From Oxalobacter sp. (GTDB taxonomy: Bacteria; Pseudomonadota; Gammaproteobacteria; Burkholderiales; Burkholderiaceae_D), in assembly GCA_017524145.1 (NCBI GenBank), contig JAFWUI010000031.1:1-48092 (forward strand): DNA of 48,092 nucleotides, read 5' to 3'. A model generated the notes under the pieces. It worked only from the letters and a program-made list of their open reading frames with translations, searched no databases and had not been told where the DNA came from. The position numbers and the translations under genes were made by a program. Positions within the stretch are counted from its first letter, which is position 1; each line of letters begins with the position of its first letter. Below, in pieces: positions 8,558 to 18,664 of the stretch.

Positions 8558-9076
8558 ATGGCAAAAATGCAACAGAAAGCACAAGGCGATCGCAATGACG
8601 ATGGATTGCGCGAAAAGATGATCTCCATCAATCGCGTTACCAAGGTTGTCAAGGGTGGACGTATCATGGGTTTTGCTGCCCTGACCGTCGTCGGTGATGG
8701 CGATGGTGGTATCGGTATGGGTAAAGGCAAGGCAAAGGAAGTCCCGCTGGCAGTCCAGAAGGCGATGGAAGAAGCCCGCCGCAATATGTTCAAGGTCACA
8801 TTGAAAGATGGCACCCTTCAGCACACCATCATTGGTAAGCACGGTGCGTCAAAAGTCATGCTGAATCCTGCAAAACAGGGTACCGGTGTGATTGCTGGCG
8901 GTGCAATGCGTGCGATTTTTGATGTGATGGGCGTCAGCAACGTTGTCGCAAAATCTTTTGGTTCCAGCAATCCATACAACATGGTCCGTGCGACCCTGAA
9001 TGCGCTGGCATCCATGAACACACCTGCTGATGTGGCTGCGAAACGTGGCAAAAGCGTTGAAGAAATTATTGGGTGA
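8558..9076 (+). CDS. rpsE: Small ribosomal subunit protein S5
   Basis: S5 lies at the mRNA entry channel with S3 and S4 and affects decoding accuracy. The 172-residue product has the N-terminal double-stranded-RNA-binding-like fold with [20 protein letters not shown] and [20 protein letters not shown], and the C-terminal domain with IGKHGASKV-like and [18 protein letters not shown] segments. It is spaced 10 nt from rplR and 11 nt from rpmD. Confidence 0.97.
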   Translation: MAKMQQKAQGDRNDDGLREKMISINRVTKVVKGGRIMGFAALTVVGDGDGGIGMGKGKAKEVPLAVQKAMEEARRNMFKVTLKDGTLQHTIIGKHGASKVMLNPAKQGTGVIAGGAMRAIFDVMGVSNVVAKSFGSSNPYNMVRATLNALASMNTPADVAAKRGKSVEEIIG

Positions 9077-9087
9077 GGTAACCGATT

Positions 9088-9264
9088 ATGTCTAACCAGA
9101 TTACAGTTAAATTGGTCAGGAGCCTTATTGGCACCCAGAAATCCCACCGCGATACTGTGCGTGGTCTTGGTCTGCGTAAGCTGAATTCTGTTTCCACTTT
9201 GGAAGACACACCAGCTGTACGCGGCATGATCCGTAAAGTGCAGTATCTCGTTCAGGTTCTTTGA
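9088..9264 (+). CDS. rpmD: Large ribosomal subunit protein L30
   Basis: L30 is a small two-helix, three-strand protein of the 50S subunit. The 58-residue product reads [20 protein letters not shown] at its start and [15 protein letters not shown] at its end, with the family's RGLGLRKLN motif at about 25-33. It sits between rpsE (11 nt upstream) and rplO (20 nt downstream), its normal place in the spc order. Confidence 0.96.
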   Translation: MSNQITVKLVRSLIGTQKSHRDTVRGLGLRKLNSVSTLEDTPAVRGMIRKVQYLVQVL

Positions 9265-9284
9265 TTTAGGAAACAGGATAAATT

Positions 9285-9716
9285 ATGGAATTGAATAATT
9301 TAAAACCTGCAGAAGGTTCTAAGAAGAATGCACGCCGTGTAGGCCGTGGGATTGGTTCTGGGCTTGGTAAGACTGCCGGCCGTGGCCACAAAGGTCAGAA
9401 ATCCCGTGCAGGTGGTTTCCACAAGGTTGGTTTTGAAGGCGGTCAGATGCCATTGCAGCGCCGTCTGCCAAAACGAGGGTTCAAATCCTTGGCAGCACAG
9501 ACCCGCGCAGAAGTCCGTCTTTCTGACTTGGACCGCTTGGGCGTAGATGTCATCGATATCCTTGTCCTGAAACAGGCAGGGTTGGTTTCTGGATTGGTCA
9601 AGACCGTCAAGGTCATCCTTTCTGGGGAAATCAATAAAAGCATTACCCTGAATGGACTTGTTGTTACTAAAGGAGCCAAAGCCGCTATTGAAGCCAAGGG
9701 CGGCAAGGTTGCTTGA
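9285..9716 (+). CDS. rplO: Large ribosomal subunit protein L15
   Basis: L15 is a late-assembly 50S protein with a long extended N-terminus that threads into rRNA. The 143-residue product has the Gly- and Arg-rich N-terminus ([20 protein letters not shown] at about 19-38, then KSRAGG) and a globular C-terminal half ending [16 protein letters not shown]. It is the last ribosomal gene before secY, the standard spc order. Confidence 0.98.
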   Translation: MELNNLKPAEGSKKNARRVGRGIGSGLGKTAGRGHKGQKSRAGGFHKVGFEGGQMPLQRRLPKRGFKSLAAQTRAEVRLSDLDRLGVDVIDILVLKQAGLVSGLVKTVKVILSGEINKSITLNGLVVTKGAKAAIEAKGGKVA

Positions 9717-9740
9717 TAACAGAAAAGCAGAGGTATTCAG

Positions 9741-11075
9741 TTGGCTACGTCATCAAATACAGCAAATAAGTCAATGGCAGGTTTCCCATGGAAGCGGCTG
9801 TTGTTCCTTATCATTGCAATGATTGTGTTCCGTTTGGGCGCACATATTCCGGTACCGGGGATTGATTCTGACCAGCTTTCCCAGCTGTTCAACCAGAATT
9901 CAAGCGGTATCCTGGGCATGTTCAACATGTTCTCCGGTGGTGCGCTTTCACGTTTCACGGTTTTTGCACTCGGTATCATGCCTTACATCTCGGCATCTAT
10001 TATTGTGCAGATGCTTGGCATTGTTTCTCCAACCATTGATGCCTTGAAGAAAGAAGGCGAAGCTGGCAGGAGGAAGATGACGCAGTATACCCGTTACGGT
10101 ACGCTCGCCTTGGCAGTTTTCCAGGGATTGGGTATTGCGGTTGCCTTGGAGTCCCAGCCAGGGTTGGTTATTGAACCTGGCTGGACTTTCCGGTTTACAG
10201 CACTTGTCACTCTGGTGACCGGGACGATGTTCCTGATGTGGCTGGGCGAACAGATGACTGAACGCGGTCTCGGCAATGGGATTTCCATGCTGATTTTTGC
10301 CGGTATTGTTGCTGGTCTTCCAAGTGCTATTTCTGGGTTGGTTGAGTTGGTCCGTACAGGGGCAATGACAACCTTGACAGCATTGGTCATCTGCGCAATC
10401 GTTGTTGTAGTCACTTTTGTTGTTGTTTTCTTTGAAAGCGGACAACGCAGGATCCTGATCAATTATGCAAAACGCCAGGTTGGCAATAAGCTTTATGGTG
10501 GTCAGAGCAGTTTCCTGCCCATGAAGGTCAACATGGCTGGGGTTATTCCGCCGATCTTTGCATCTTCCATCATCCTGTTCCCGGCAACTATTGCTGGTTG
10601 GTTTGCAACGGGCGGTGAAGATGACAATATATTTGTCCGTTTCCTGAAGGATCTGTCTGCTTCCTTGGCTCCAGGGGAACCTGTCCATGCAATCCTGTAT
10701 GCAGCAGCAATCATCTTCTTCTGTTTCTTTTACACCGCTTTGGTGTTCAACAGCAAGGAGACGGCAGATAACTTGAAGAAGAGCCAGGCTTTTATCCCTG
10801 GTATCCGTCCAGGTGAACAGACAGGGCGTCATGTTGACAAGATTCTGATGAGATTGACCCTTGCAGGCGCGATTTATGTTACACTAATCTGCTTACTGCC
10901 AGAATTTTTGGTTGCCCGTTGGCAGGTACCGTTCTATTTTGGTGGTACGTCACTGCTCATTATTGTCGTTGTGACAATGGACTTTATGTCCCAGGTTCAG
11001 AACCACATCATGTCGCAGCAGTATGATTCTCTGCTGAGGAAAGCTAATTTCAAAAACGGCAAAGGCCGGGAATAA
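9741..11075 (+). CDS. secY: Protein translocase subunit SecY
   Basis: SecY is the channel subunit of the SecYEG translocon in the inner membrane. The 444-residue product has about ten hydrophobic segments and the conserved [13 protein letters not shown] entry, the [20 protein letters not shown] plug-region segment and cytosolic loops with [15 protein letters not shown] chose the TTG at 9741 because an AGAGGT site lies 7 nt upstream and the resulting N-terminus resembles the length of relatives; an in-frame ATG at 9774 is the alternative. It is co-transcribed with the ribosomal genes. Confidence 0.96.
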   Translation: MATSSNTANKSMAGFPWKRLLFLIIAMIVFRLGAHIPVPGIDSDQLSQLFNQNSSGILGMFNMFSGGALSRFTVFALGIMPYISASIIVQMLGIVSPTIDALKKEGEAGRRKMTQYTRYGTLALAVFQGLGIAVALESQPGLVIEPGWTFRFTALVTLVTGTMFLMWLGEQMTERGLGNGISMLIFAGIVAGLPSAISGLVELVRTGAMTTLTALVICAIVVVVTFVVVFFESGQRRILINYAKRQVGNKLYGGQSSFLPMKVNMAGVIPPIFASSIILFPATIAGWFATGGEDDNIFVRFLKDLSASLAPGEPVHAILYAAAIIFFCFFYTALVFNSKETADNLKKSQAFIPGIRPGEQTGRHVDKILMRLTLAGAIYVTLICLLPEFLVARWQVPFYFGGTSLLIIVVVTMDFMSQVQNHIMSQQYDSLLRKANFKNGKGRE

Positions 11076-11092
11076 CGTAAAGACAAAGGTAT

Positions 11093-11311
11093 ATGGCTAA
11101 AGACGACGTTATCCAGATGCAGGGTGAGATTGTGGACAATCTCCCCAACGCGACATTCCGCGTCAGGCTGGAAAATGGACATATGGTATTGGGGCATATC
11201 TCAGGAAAAATGCGGATGAACTATATCCGGATCCTTCCTGGTGACAAGGTAACTGTCGAACTGACTCCTTACGATTTAAGTCGTGCCCGTATTGTTTTTA
11301 GGACAAAATAA
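11093..11311 (+). CDS. infA: Translation initiation factor IF-1
   Basis: IF-1 occupies the A site during initiation and enhances IF-2 and IF-3. The 72-residue product is a single OB fold and begins [20 protein letters not shown], then [20 protein letters not shown] and the [11 protein letters not shown] end. It sits between secY (17 nt) and rpmJ (30 nt), the usual betaproteobacterial position. Burkholderiales often carry a second infA elsewhere; that cannot be judged here. Confidence 0.97.
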   Translation: MAKDDVIQMQGEIVDNLPNATFRVRLENGHMVLGHISGKMRMNYIRILPGDKVTVELTPYDLSRARIVFRTK

Positions 11312-11341
11312 CTGAATTCAACTTATCAGGATGAGGAAGAA

Positions 11342-11455
11342 ATGAAAGTTCAGGCATCAGTAAAGCGGATTTGCCGCAATTGTAAGATCATTAAAAGAAA
11401 AGGTGTTGTACGTGTAATCTGTACAGAAGCACGTCACAAACAGAGACAAGGTTAA
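11342..11455 (+). CDS. rpmJ: Large ribosomal subunit protein L36
   Basis: L36 is the smallest 50S protein. The 37-residue product begins [20 protein letters not shown] and ends [11 protein letters not shown]. It keeps the zinc-ribbon ligands (Cys11, Cys14, Cys27, His32), so it is the zinc-binding form. A GAGGAAG site precedes the ATG. It ends 25 nt before rpsM. Confidence 0.96.
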   Translation: MKVQASVKRICRNCKIIKRKGVVRVICTEARHKQRQG

Positions 11456-11480
11456 TCAACGTCAATTTAGGACTTATCGA

Positions 11481-11846
11481 ATGGCACGTATTGCAGGGGT
11501 AAACATTCCCAATCAACAGCACATTGTCATCGGCCTTACCGCTATCTATGGTATCGGTCGTCCACGCGCACAGGTCATCTGTGAAGCAACTGGTGTGGAT
11601 CCTGCCAAGAAAGTGAAGGACCTGGATGACTCCGAACTTGAAAAACTTCGTATTGAAATCGATAAATTTGTGATTGAAGGCGACCTGCGCCGCGAAGTTT
11701 CCATGAGCATCAAGCGACTGATGGATTTAGGTTGCTATCGCGGTCTGCGCCATCGTCGTGGCCTGCCTGTCAGAGGTCAGCGTACCCGCACAAATGCCCG
11801 TACCAGAAAGGGACCACGTAAGGCAGCTCAATCATTGAAGAAATAA
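11481..11846 (+). CDS. rpsM: Small ribosomal subunit protein S13
   Basis: S13 sits in the 30S head, forms bridges to the 50S subunit and contacts P-site tRNA. The 121-residue product starts [20 protein letters not shown] and carries the helix-two-turn-helix region with [20 protein letters not shown] then TRKGPRK near the C-terminus. It opens the alpha-operon portion (rpsM-rpsK-rpsD-rpoA-rplQ). Confidence 0.98.
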   Translation: MARIAGVNIPNQQHIVIGLTAIYGIGRPRAQVICEATGVDPAKKVKDLDDSELEKLRIEIDKFVIEGDLRREVSMSIKRLMDLGCYRGLRHRRGLPVRGQRTRTNARTRKGPRKAAQSLKK

Positions 11847-11890
11847 ACAGGTATTATCTGTTTGGATAAAAGACGGATCGAGGAAAACAT

Positions 11891-12292
11891 ATGGCAAAAG
11901 CATCTAATAGTGCAGCAGCTCGCATGCGCAAGAAGGTGAAGAGAAACATTGCAGAAGGTGTTGCACATGTGCATGCTTCTTTCAACAATACAATCATTAC
12001 CATCAGTGACCGTCAGGGCAATGCCTTGACTTGGGCAACTTCCGGTGGTGCAGGCTTCAAGGGTTCCCGTAAATCCACGCCGTTTGCAGCACAGGTAGCC
12101 GCAGAAGCAGCGGGTAAGGTTGCGATGGAATATGGTATCAAGAGTCTTGAAGTTAAGATCAAGGGACCAGGGCCTGGCCGCGAATCTGCAGTCCGTGCGT
12201 TGAATGCACTGGGTATCCGTATCACCCAGATTCAGGACATCACCCCAATCCCTCACAATGGTTGCCGTCCTCCGAAACGCCGGCGCATCTAA
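11891..12292 (+). CDS. rpsK: Small ribosomal subunit protein S11
   Basis: S11 lies on the 30S platform near the mRNA exit and the Shine-Dalgarno helix. The 133-residue product contains [20 protein letters not shown], the [19 protein letters not shown]-like core and the conserved end [15 protein letters not shown]. It follows rpsM by 44 nt, and rpsD comes 93 nt later. Confidence 0.98.
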   Translation: MAKASNSAAARMRKKVKRNIAEGVAHVHASFNNTIITISDRQGNALTWATSGGAGFKGSRKSTPFAAQVAAEAAGKVAMEYGIKSLEVKIKGPGPGRESAVRALNALGIRITQIQDITPIPHNGCRPPKRRRI

Positions 12293-12385
12293 TCTGAAAA
12301 TTATGAAGACCACAGTTATGTCACTGCATTGATATAACTTGCGCCTGCATTGGGGCGTTAATCAAAACATTTAAAAGGAAATATT

Positions 12386-13009
12386 GTGGCACGCTACATT
12401 GGACCAAAAGCAAAGCTTTCACGTCGTGAAGGTACCGATTTATTCCTGAAGAGCGCCCGTCGCTCTCTTGATTCTAAATGCAAACTGGACACCAAGCCTG
12501 GACAGCATGGTGTGAAATCCGGTGCACGGATGTCTGATTACGGCAATCAGCTCCGTGAAAAGCAGAAAGTGAAACGTATGTACGGCATCCTGGAAAAACA
12601 GTTCCGCCGTTATTTCGCTGAAGCAGAACGCCGTAAAGGCAATACCGGTGACAACCTCATGCAGTTGCTGGAATCCCGTCTGGATACCGTTGCATACCGT
12701 ATGGGGTTTGGATCAACCCGTGCAGAAAGCCGGCAGATTGTCAGCCATCAGGCATTGATGGTCAATGGCAAGGTTGTCAATATCCCTTCTTATCAGGTCA
12801 AACCAAACGATGTCATTTCTGTCCGCGAAAAAGCCCAGAAACAGACCCGTATCATTGAATCCCTGAATCTGGCAGAGCAGTTGGGCTTTGCGGATTGGGT
12901 TTCTGTTGATGTCAAGAAAATGGAAGGCACTTTCAAACGTCTGCCGGACCGCAGCGAATTTGCCCAGGATGTCAACGAATCCCTGATTATTGAATTGTAC
13001 TCACGTTGA
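12386..13009 (+). CDS. rpsD: Small ribosomal subunit protein S4
   Basis: S4 is a primary 16S rRNA-binding protein and in E. coli the translational repressor of the alpha operon. The 207-residue product starts [20 protein letters not shown] and contains the S4 RNA-binding fold at about 97-155 ([20 protein letters not shown]). It uses a GTG start with an AAAAGGAA site upstream; the GTG gives exactly the conserved N-terminus. Only one Cys is present near the N-terminus, so it is the zinc-free form. Confidence 0.97.
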   Translation: MARYIGPKAKLSRREGTDLFLKSARRSLDSKCKLDTKPGQHGVKSGARMSDYGNQLREKQKVKRMYGILEKQFRRYFAEAERRKGNTGDNLMQLLESRLDTVAYRMGFGSTRAESRQIVSHQALMVNGKVVNIPSYQVKPNDVISVREKAQKQTRIIESLNLAEQLGFADWVSVDVKKMEGTFKRLPDRSEFAQDVNESLIIELYSR

Positions 13010-13076
13010 TTCGTGCATTAACCGTACCATCAGCCTTATCGGTGTAACGAGCCGAGGGTATTGAAAAGGACAAAAC

Positions 13077-14057
13077 ATGCAAAATACTTTTCTGAAACCA
13101 CGTATCGTCAATGTTGAACCGCTTGGTGAAGGACGTACCGTTGTCGAAATGGAACCGTTCGAACGTGGTTATGGACATACTTTGGGCAATGCGCTCCGCC
13201 GCGTACTGCTGTCTTCCATGGTGGGCTATGCTCCGACCGAAGTGACGATTGCTGGCGTTGTGCATGAATATTCCATCCTTGATGGTGTTCAGGAAGATGT
13301 TGTTGATATCCTCCTGAACCTCAAGGGAGTCGTATTCAAGTTGCATAACCGGGATTCTGTCATCCTGACCCTGAGCAAATCAGGTCCTGGGGTTGTCACG
13401 GCTGCTGATATCGATCCATCCCACGATGTCGAGATTGTCAATCCTGACCATGTCTTGGCAAACCTTGCAGAGAATGGCAAGCTTGACATGACCATCAAGG
13501 TTGAAAAGGGACGTGGTTATGTTCCAGGCAACGTACGCCGCCTGAGGGAAGATGCCAACAAGACGATTGGCCGGATTGTCCTTGATGCTTCGTTCTCTCC
13601 AGTCCGCCGGGTTTCCTATGCAGTTGAATCAGCTCGTGTTGAACAGCGTACCGACTTGGATAAACTGATCATCACGATTGAAACCAATGGTGTCATCAGT
13701 GCTGAAGAAGCAATCCGCCAATCTGCCCGCATTCTGGTTGACCAGCTGAATGTCTTTGCTGCACTTGAAGATACGGGTGGTGACAATCCTGACAAGCCTG
13801 AAGAGCCAGAAATCGATCCTATCTTGCTGAGACCGGTCGATGACCTGGAACTGACAGTCCGTTCTGCAAACTGCCTGAAAGCTGAAAACATCAACTATAT
13901 TGGTGATTTGATCCAGCGTACGGAAAATGAATTGCTCAAGACTCCGAACCTGGGTCGTAAATCCCTGAATGAAATCAAGGAAGTACTGGCATCAAGAGGC
14001 CTTACCTTAGGTATGCAGCTTGATTACTGGCCACCAGCTGGTCTGCCTGAAAGATAA
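13077..14057 (+). CDS. rpoA: DNA-directed RNA polymerase subunit alpha
   Basis: The alpha dimer nucleates RNA polymerase assembly, and its C-terminal domain contacts UP elements and activators. The 326-residue product has the N-terminal dimerisation domain ([20 protein letters not shown] at about 29-48), an acidic linker ([12 protein letters not shown]) and the C-terminal domain with [18 protein letters not shown] and [20 protein letters not shown]. The Arg of [12 protein letters not shown] corresponds to E. coli Arg265, the UP-element contact. It lies 67 nt after rpsD and 67 nt before rplQ. Confidence 0.98.
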   Translation: MQNTFLKPRIVNVEPLGEGRTVVEMEPFERGYGHTLGNALRRVLLSSMVGYAPTEVTIAGVVHEYSILDGVQEDVVDILLNLKGVVFKLHNRDSVILTLSKSGPGVVTAADIDPSHDVEIVNPDHVLANLAENGKLDMTIKVEKGRGYVPGNVRRLREDANKTIGRIVLDASFSPVRRVSYAVESARVEQRTDLDKLIITIETNGVISAEEAIRQSARILVDQLNVFAALEDTGGDNPDKPEEPEIDPILLRPVDDLELTVRSANCLKAENINYIGDLIQRTENELLKTPNLGRKSLNEIKEVLASRGLTLGMQLDYWPPAGLPER

Positions 14058-14124
14058 TATCAACCGACAACCGGTCCGCAGGTAAACTGATAGAAGAACC
14101 GGATTACAAGACAAAGGATTTAAA

Positions 14125-14514
14125 ATGCGTCATAAACATGGTATGAGAAAACTCAACCGGACGACTTCACACCGTCTGGCAATGTTCCGCAATATGGCGG
14201 TCTCTCTGCTCCGTCATGAAGCCATCAAGACAACACTGCCAAAGGCTAAAGAACTGCGCCGTGTTGTTGAACCACTGATTACCTTGGGCAAGAAGGATTC
14301 CCTTGCCAATAAACGTCTGGCATTCAACAGGTTGCGTGACCGTGAAATGGTTGTCAAGCTGTTTGGTGAACTGGGTGCCCGTTATGCCAACCGTAACGGT
14401 GGTTACCTGCGTATCCTGAAAATGGGTTTCCGCGTAGGTGACAATGCGCCTATGGCATATGTTGAACTGGTTGACCGTCCAGAACAGCCTCAGGCTGCTG
14501 AGGAAGCAGAATAA
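14125..14514 (+). CDS. rplQ: Large ribosomal subunit protein L17
   Basis: L17 lies near the tunnel exit of the 50S subunit. The 129-residue product begins [20 protein letters not shown] and contains [20 protein letters not shown]-like and [20 protein letters not shown] segments, with an acidic C-terminal tail. It is the last gene of the ribosomal super-operon and is followed 21 nt later by a strong terminator. Confidence 0.98.
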   Translation: MRHKHGMRKLNRTTSHRLAMFRNMAVSLLRHEAIKTTLPKAKELRRVVEPLITLGKKDSLANKRLAFNRLRDREMVVKLFGELGARYANRNGGYLRILKMGFRVGDNAPMAYVELVDRPEQPQAAEEAE

Positions 14515-14535
14515 CAGGTTATTTCCTCAAAACGG

Positions 14536-14571
14536 AAAAGACCGGATATTTTGGTATCCGGTCTTTTTTTT
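14536..14571 (+). terminator. Intrinsic terminator closing the ribosomal super-operon
   Basis: AAAAGACCGGATA pairs with TATCCGGTCTTTT around a 6-nt loop, followed by an unbroken T run to 14571. The convergent reductase gene ends at 14592, so the hairpin may also stop transcription coming from the minus strand, although the T run on that side is short. Confidence 0.9.
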
Positions 14572-14591
14572 GCTGAATCAGAAAGTACTTC

Positions 14592-15629
14592 TTATCGATG
14601 GCCTGTAACGTAATGTGGCCGGTATGGTGCTTCCAATGCTGCAATTTCCTCAGCAGAAAGGCTGATATCAGCTGCGGCGATGGCCTGTTCAAGGTGATGC
14701 GGTTTTGATGCACCGACAATCGGTGCTGTCACACCTTTATGCAGCAGCCAGGAATATGCAACCTGGGCATTTGACAGACCACGTGCATTGGCAACTTTTG
14801 ACAGGGCTTCAACGACCGCAAAGTCAGCGTCACGGTAAAAATAACGCATTGCCTGCTCATCAGACTTGGCACGGGCGGTCGCCGAGTTGTTTTTGGAGGC
14901 ATCCTTGTCATCCATTTTACGGTTGCCAGCAAGGAAACCACGTCCCAAAGGGCTCCACGGAATCAGACCAATACCCTGGTCACGGCAAAGCGGAATCATT
15001 TCACGTTCTTCTTCGCGGTAAGCCAGGTTGTAATGGTTTTGCATGGAAATGAATTGGGACCAATTATGTTCCTTGGCAATCTGTTGGGCTTTGGCAAACT
15101 GCCATGCCCACATGCTGGAAGCACCGATGTACCGGACTTTGCCTGCCCTGACCAGGTCATTCAAGGCTTCCATCGTTTCTTCAATGGGAGTGTCATAATC
15201 CCAGCGATGGATCTGGTAGAGGTCAATGTAGTCCGTGTTCAACCGTTTCAAGGAAGCATCACATGCCGCAAAGATATGTTTGCGCGAAAGGCCACTGGTA
15301 TTTGGCGGGATACCTGTTGATTTCAAGGATGCGGCATCAGCCCCGATGCTGTCAGAAACATGGAAATAGACCTTGGTTGCAATGATGACTTCATCGCGTT
15401 TCGTATATTCCTTCAATAGCTTGCCAGTCAGGATTTCAGACAGACCGTTTGAATACAGGTTGGCGGTATCAAAAAAATTGATGCCTGCTTCGACAGCACG
15501 TTTGACGAATGGCCGGGATGCTTCTTCATCCAATACCCACGGACGCCATTTTGGGGAACCATAAGTCATCATTCCCAAGCAGATCCTGGAGACCTTCAAG
15601 CCGCTTTTGCCTAATTTCACATAGTCCAT
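14592..15629 (-). CDS. Aldo/keto reductase, YajO-like
   Basis: This 345-residue protein is a member of the aldo/keto reductase superfamily, NADPH-dependent TIM-barrel oxidoreductases. The catalytic tetrad is complete: Asp54 and Tyr59 (FFDTANLYS), Lys86 (IIATKVYF) and His141 (LYQIHRWD). The N-terminus MDYVKLGKSGLKVSRICLGM is typical of the YajO/YghZ-like branch; the physiological substrate cannot be read from sequence. The ATG has a GAGGAA site. It begins 11 nt after the NtrX-like regulator gene and so is probably the last gene of that transcript. Confidence 0.9.
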   Translation of the reverse strand: MDYVKLGKSGLKVSRICLGMMTYGSPKWRPWVLDEEASRPFVKRAVEAGINFFDTANLYSNGLSEILTGKLLKEYTKRDEVIIATKVYFHVSDSIGADAASLKSTGIPPNTSGLSRKHIFAACDASLKRLNTDYIDLYQIHRWDYDTPIEETMEALNDLVRAGKVRYIGASSMWAWQFAKAQQIAKEHNWSQFISMQNHYNLAYREEEREMIPLCRDQGIGLIPWSPLGRGFLAGNRKMDDKDASKNNSATARAKSDEQAMRYFYRDADFAVVEALSKVANARGLSNAQVAYSWLLHKGVTAPIVGASKPHHLEQAIAAADISLSAEEIAALEAPYRPHYVTGHR

Positions 15630-15640
15630 CTGTAGTTCCT

Positions 15641-16348
15641 CTAACTGTGTTTCCTGGATGCTTTGACAGGTTCAACCCCCAGTTGTTTCAGCTTACGGTA
15701 AAGATGGGTACGTTCCAAACCTGTTTTTTCTGCAACACGGGTCATGCTGCCGCCTTCTTGGGCAAGATGGTATTCAAAATAGATGCGTTCAAACATATCC
15801 CTTGCTTCACGTAATGGGAGGTCAAATGCCAGCAGGGAAGTATTGATGGCAGGAGGGGCGTTGTTTGGGACAGGCGGTGGCGCAGGTGTGTTGGTGGCAG
15901 GCTGTGTGTTGCTACGGGTATCCGGTGCAGGCTGGATGGAGGTGGCGACCCGGGGAATAGCAGCAGTGAGTTTTGTTTTTTCCTGGGAACGGGTCAATCC
16001 TTGTCTGACAGCCTGAAGCAGTTTCTGCAGGGCAATCGGTTTTTCCAGAAAGTTGATGGCGCCAATACGGGTTGCTTCAACTGCGGTATCGATGGTTGCA
16101 TGTCCAGACATCATAATGACAGGCATTGTCAGATAGCCATCACGTTGCCATTCTTTCAACAGGGTTACACCATCCGTATCTGGCATCCAGATATCCAGAA
16201 GCACCAGGTCGGGTGTTCCTGCCGCCCGCGCCTTGCGTGCTTGTTGGGCGTTTTCTGCTGTCTGTACGACATGCCCTTCATCTGAAAGAATTTCCGAGAG
16301 TAGTTCCCGGATGCCCATCTCATCGTCAACTACTAGAATATTCGCCAT
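15641..16348 (-). CDS. NtrX-like response regulator without an AAA+ domain
   Basis: The 235-residue protein joins a receiver domain (1-120) to a Fis-type helix-turn-helix at about 190-228. The receiver is intact: acidic pocket Asp8/Asp9, phospho-acceptor Asp52 (LVLLDIWMPD), Ser81 and Lys103. Between them is only a Pro/Ala/Thr-rich linker of about 65 residues, where a canonical NtrX has its sigma54-interacting ATPase. It is therefore not expected to activate sigma54 promoters and may bind DNA as an ordinary activator or repressor. It lies directly downstream of its probable partner kinase. Confidence 0.88.
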   Translation of the reverse strand: MANILVVDDEMGIRELLSEILSDEGHVVQTAENAQQARKARAAGTPDLVLLDIWMPDTDGVTLLKEWQRDGYLTMPVIMMSGHATIDTAVEATRIGAINFLEKPIALQKLLQAVRQGLTRSQEKTKLTAAIPRVATSIQPAPDTRSNTQPATNTPAPPPVPNNAPPAINTSLLAFDLPLREARDMFERIYFEYHLAQEGGSMTRVAEKTGLERTHLYRKLKQLGVEPVKASRKHS

Positions 16349-16379
16349 AAATTAAATCTTCAATAAGGGTTGTCTTATC

Positions 16380-18641
16380 TCAGCTCTGCTGGGAGCCTGC
16401 TCCATCGTTTTCAGGGGCAAGCTGCATGAAAAGTATGGAAACATCCGCTCCTTGGATATCTGTCCGGTTATGGAGGTCAATCTTGCCACCATGCTCTTCA
16501 ATGATTTTTTTCACGACTGCCATGCCGAGCCCTGTACCACGTTCTTTGGTTGTGACATAGGGTTCAAAGATACGGGACATGATTTCCTGCGAAAAACCAA
16601 GACCATTATCCATGACAGAAAGCCGCACTGCAATGCAGATTTTACCTGATGCATCTGCATAATGGACCTTTTCTGTAATAATTTCTATGTTTGGTTGCCA
16701 GTCAGGGCGGTCGGTGACTTCATTGCAGGCATCCAAGGCATTCTGAAGGAGATTATGGATGACCTGACGCAGACGGGTTGCATCTCCCATAATCCTAGGG
16801 AGGTTTTCAGCGAGTTTTGGATGGACGGCATTCCTTGTGTCATCGTTGGCGTATAGATGTGAAATTTCTTCAACAAGGGCATTCAGGTCCAGGGAAACCA
16901 GGGTGGCAGGCGGTGCTTTGGCATAATTCCTGAAATCATCCACCATCTGCTTCATGGCGGTTACCTGGTTCACAATCGTATCAGTGCTCCTTTTCAGGAT
17001 GCCAGCTTCCTGGTTTTCAAGTTTGCTATGCAATTTCATCTGAAGCCGTTCCGCTGCCAGTTGGATGGGTGTCAGAGGATTCTTGATTTCATGTGCTAGG
17101 CGGCGGGCAACTTCTCCCCATGCAATGGAACGCTGGGCGGAAATCAGCTCAGTAATATCGTCGAATACGACAATGTAATGGTCTTCTCCGTTGACTTCAT
17201 GGGAAGATCCGCGGGCAAGCAGCGTCTGATAGGATTCTTTCTGTTGTGGGGAAGACGGTAAAGGGATTTCAATCTGTTGTTGCAGTTGGAATTCTTCATC
17301 GGTGTTCCCAGCAGCATGCTGGGCAGAAAGTTGTGTGAAAGCCTGGATGAGTTCAGAAGCGAAATGTTCAATACCTTTGATGTCTGCCAGTTCAGTACCG
17401 ATAAAAGGTTTCAGGTCCAGTTTAAGGATCCGTGAAGCAGGGTCATTGCAATCGGTCAGCCTGAAATGGCCGTCGAATCCAATCACCCCAGCTGACATAT
17501 TCGTCATGACTGATTCAAGGTAGGCTTTGGCAGCTTCCAGTTCAACACGGCTTTTTTCAGCAGAAGACCTTGCTTCTGCCAATTGGAGGGTCATTGCATT
17601 GAATGATTTGGTCAATGTCCCCAGTTCATCGGTGCTTGCCACAATAGGACGGGGAGAGAGGTTGCCCTCAGCGACAGCTTTGGTGCCTTGTGCCAGCAGC
17701 AGGAGGGGTCTTGCCAGGTTGGCAGCAAGCTGGAATGCTGCTGCTGTGGCGCCGAAAACAGCAAGCAGCAGTGTCAGGGACAGTGTGACGATATACATTT
17801 TCTGAAGTCCCGAACGGGAAACAGAACGGATCTGGTATTCACTGTATGCTGCCCTGAGGGACTCGGCATTGGTGGCAATGTTCTCAGGGATTGGTTGGTA
17901 CAGTTGCAGGTAAACGTGTTCTTGGCCATTGAGAGGGACAATCACCCGGATGGACAGTTTTGTCTGTTCATTTTCCGGAGTGTCTGGATTATCCATTGCC
18001 CCTTCAATCGTCGAATAGGGTTCTTCAAGTTGTTCAAGGATTGTTGTGGGGGGCAGGTTCTGCTCAATGGCAGCGCGGCTTGTCTCGGAAGACGCTAGTA
18101 CACGGCCATTGTCGTTGATGACAATGGCTTGGATGTCCCCGTCTGTATTCTTGAAGCGGGAAGCCAGTAAGGCGTTCTGTTCCTGTGAGGACATGCCAGA
18201 CAGCTCAGAAGACAGGCGGGTCGCCCGGACAGTGAGGTTTTCACGGGAGCTTTCCAGCATTGACTGGGCCAGTTTGACCCCGGAATCCAAAGCGGTTTCC
18301 ACCCTTACATCGAACCAGGATTCAATGGAACGGGAGACAAACTGCACTGAGACGACATAAATCACAGCACCAGGCAGGATTCCCATCAATGCAAAAAGCA
18401 GAACCAGTTTTGACGTAAGCTTTACACCGAATTTCCCCCGTTTATACCGGAAATACAGGCGGTAAAGCATTAGGGAAACCAATAGCAGCAGGGAAGCAGA
18501 AACCAGGATGCAGATACCGACAAGCAAGGGATAATGCTTGTCAAAGAAAGCCGTGTTCTCAGATGCCGATGCCAGCAGGAAGAGCAGGATGCTCATGACA
18601 GCACCGCCAACAATCCATAGGTATCTTAAGGTTCTGGTCAC
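16380..18641 (-). CDS. ntrY: NtrY-like membrane sensor histidine kinase
   Basis: The 753-residue kinase has three N-terminal transmembrane segments (about 12-30, 38-60 and 79-103), an extracytoplasmic sensor region, a fourth segment near 280-305, a HAMP domain, a PAS-like domain, and a HisKA/HATPase core. The phospho-acceptor is His517 in RRLAHEIKNPLTPIQLAAER; the N box (HNLLQNALDACN), G1 (DNGLGFS) and G2 (ERGTGLGMAVVKKI) boxes are all present. It starts at a GTG with no strong Shine-Dalgarno site. Its neighbour is the NtrX-like regulator 31 nt downstream, so the two form a two-component pair; the signal is unknown, with nitrogen or redox status suggested only by family. Confidence 0.92.
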   Translation of the reverse strand: MTRTLRYLWIVGGAVMSILLFLLASASENTAFFDKHYPLLVGICILVSASLLLLVSLMLYRLYFRYKRGKFGVKLTSKLVLLFALMGILPGAVIYVVSVQFVSRSIESWFDVRVETALDSGVKLAQSMLESSRENLTVRATRLSSELSGMSSQEQNALLASRFKNTDGDIQAIVINDNGRVLASSETSRAAIEQNLPPTTILEQLEEPYSTIEGAMDNPDTPENEQTKLSIRVIVPLNGQEHVYLQLYQPIPENIATNAESLRAAYSEYQIRSVSRSGLQKMYIVTLSLTLLLAVFGATAAAFQLAANLARPLLLLAQGTKAVAEGNLSPRPIVASTDELGTLTKSFNAMTLQLAEARSSAEKSRVELEAAKAYLESVMTNMSAGVIGFDGHFRLTDCNDPASRILKLDLKPFIGTELADIKGIEHFASELIQAFTQLSAQHAAGNTDEEFQLQQQIEIPLPSSPQQKESYQTLLARGSSHEVNGEDHYIVVFDDITELISAQRSIAWGEVARRLAHEIKNPLTPIQLAAERLQMKLHSKLENQEAGILKRSTDTIVNQVTAMKQMVDDFRNYAKAPPATLVSLDLNALVEEISHLYANDDTRNAVHPKLAENLPRIMGDATRLRQVIHNLLQNALDACNEVTDRPDWQPNIEIITEKVHYADASGKICIAVRLSVMDNGLGFSQEIMSRIFEPYVTTKERGTGLGMAVVKKIIEEHGGKIDLHNRTDIQGADVSILFMQLAPENDGAGSQQS

Positions 18642-18664
18642 GGTCGAATCTGGCTGCTATCAGG

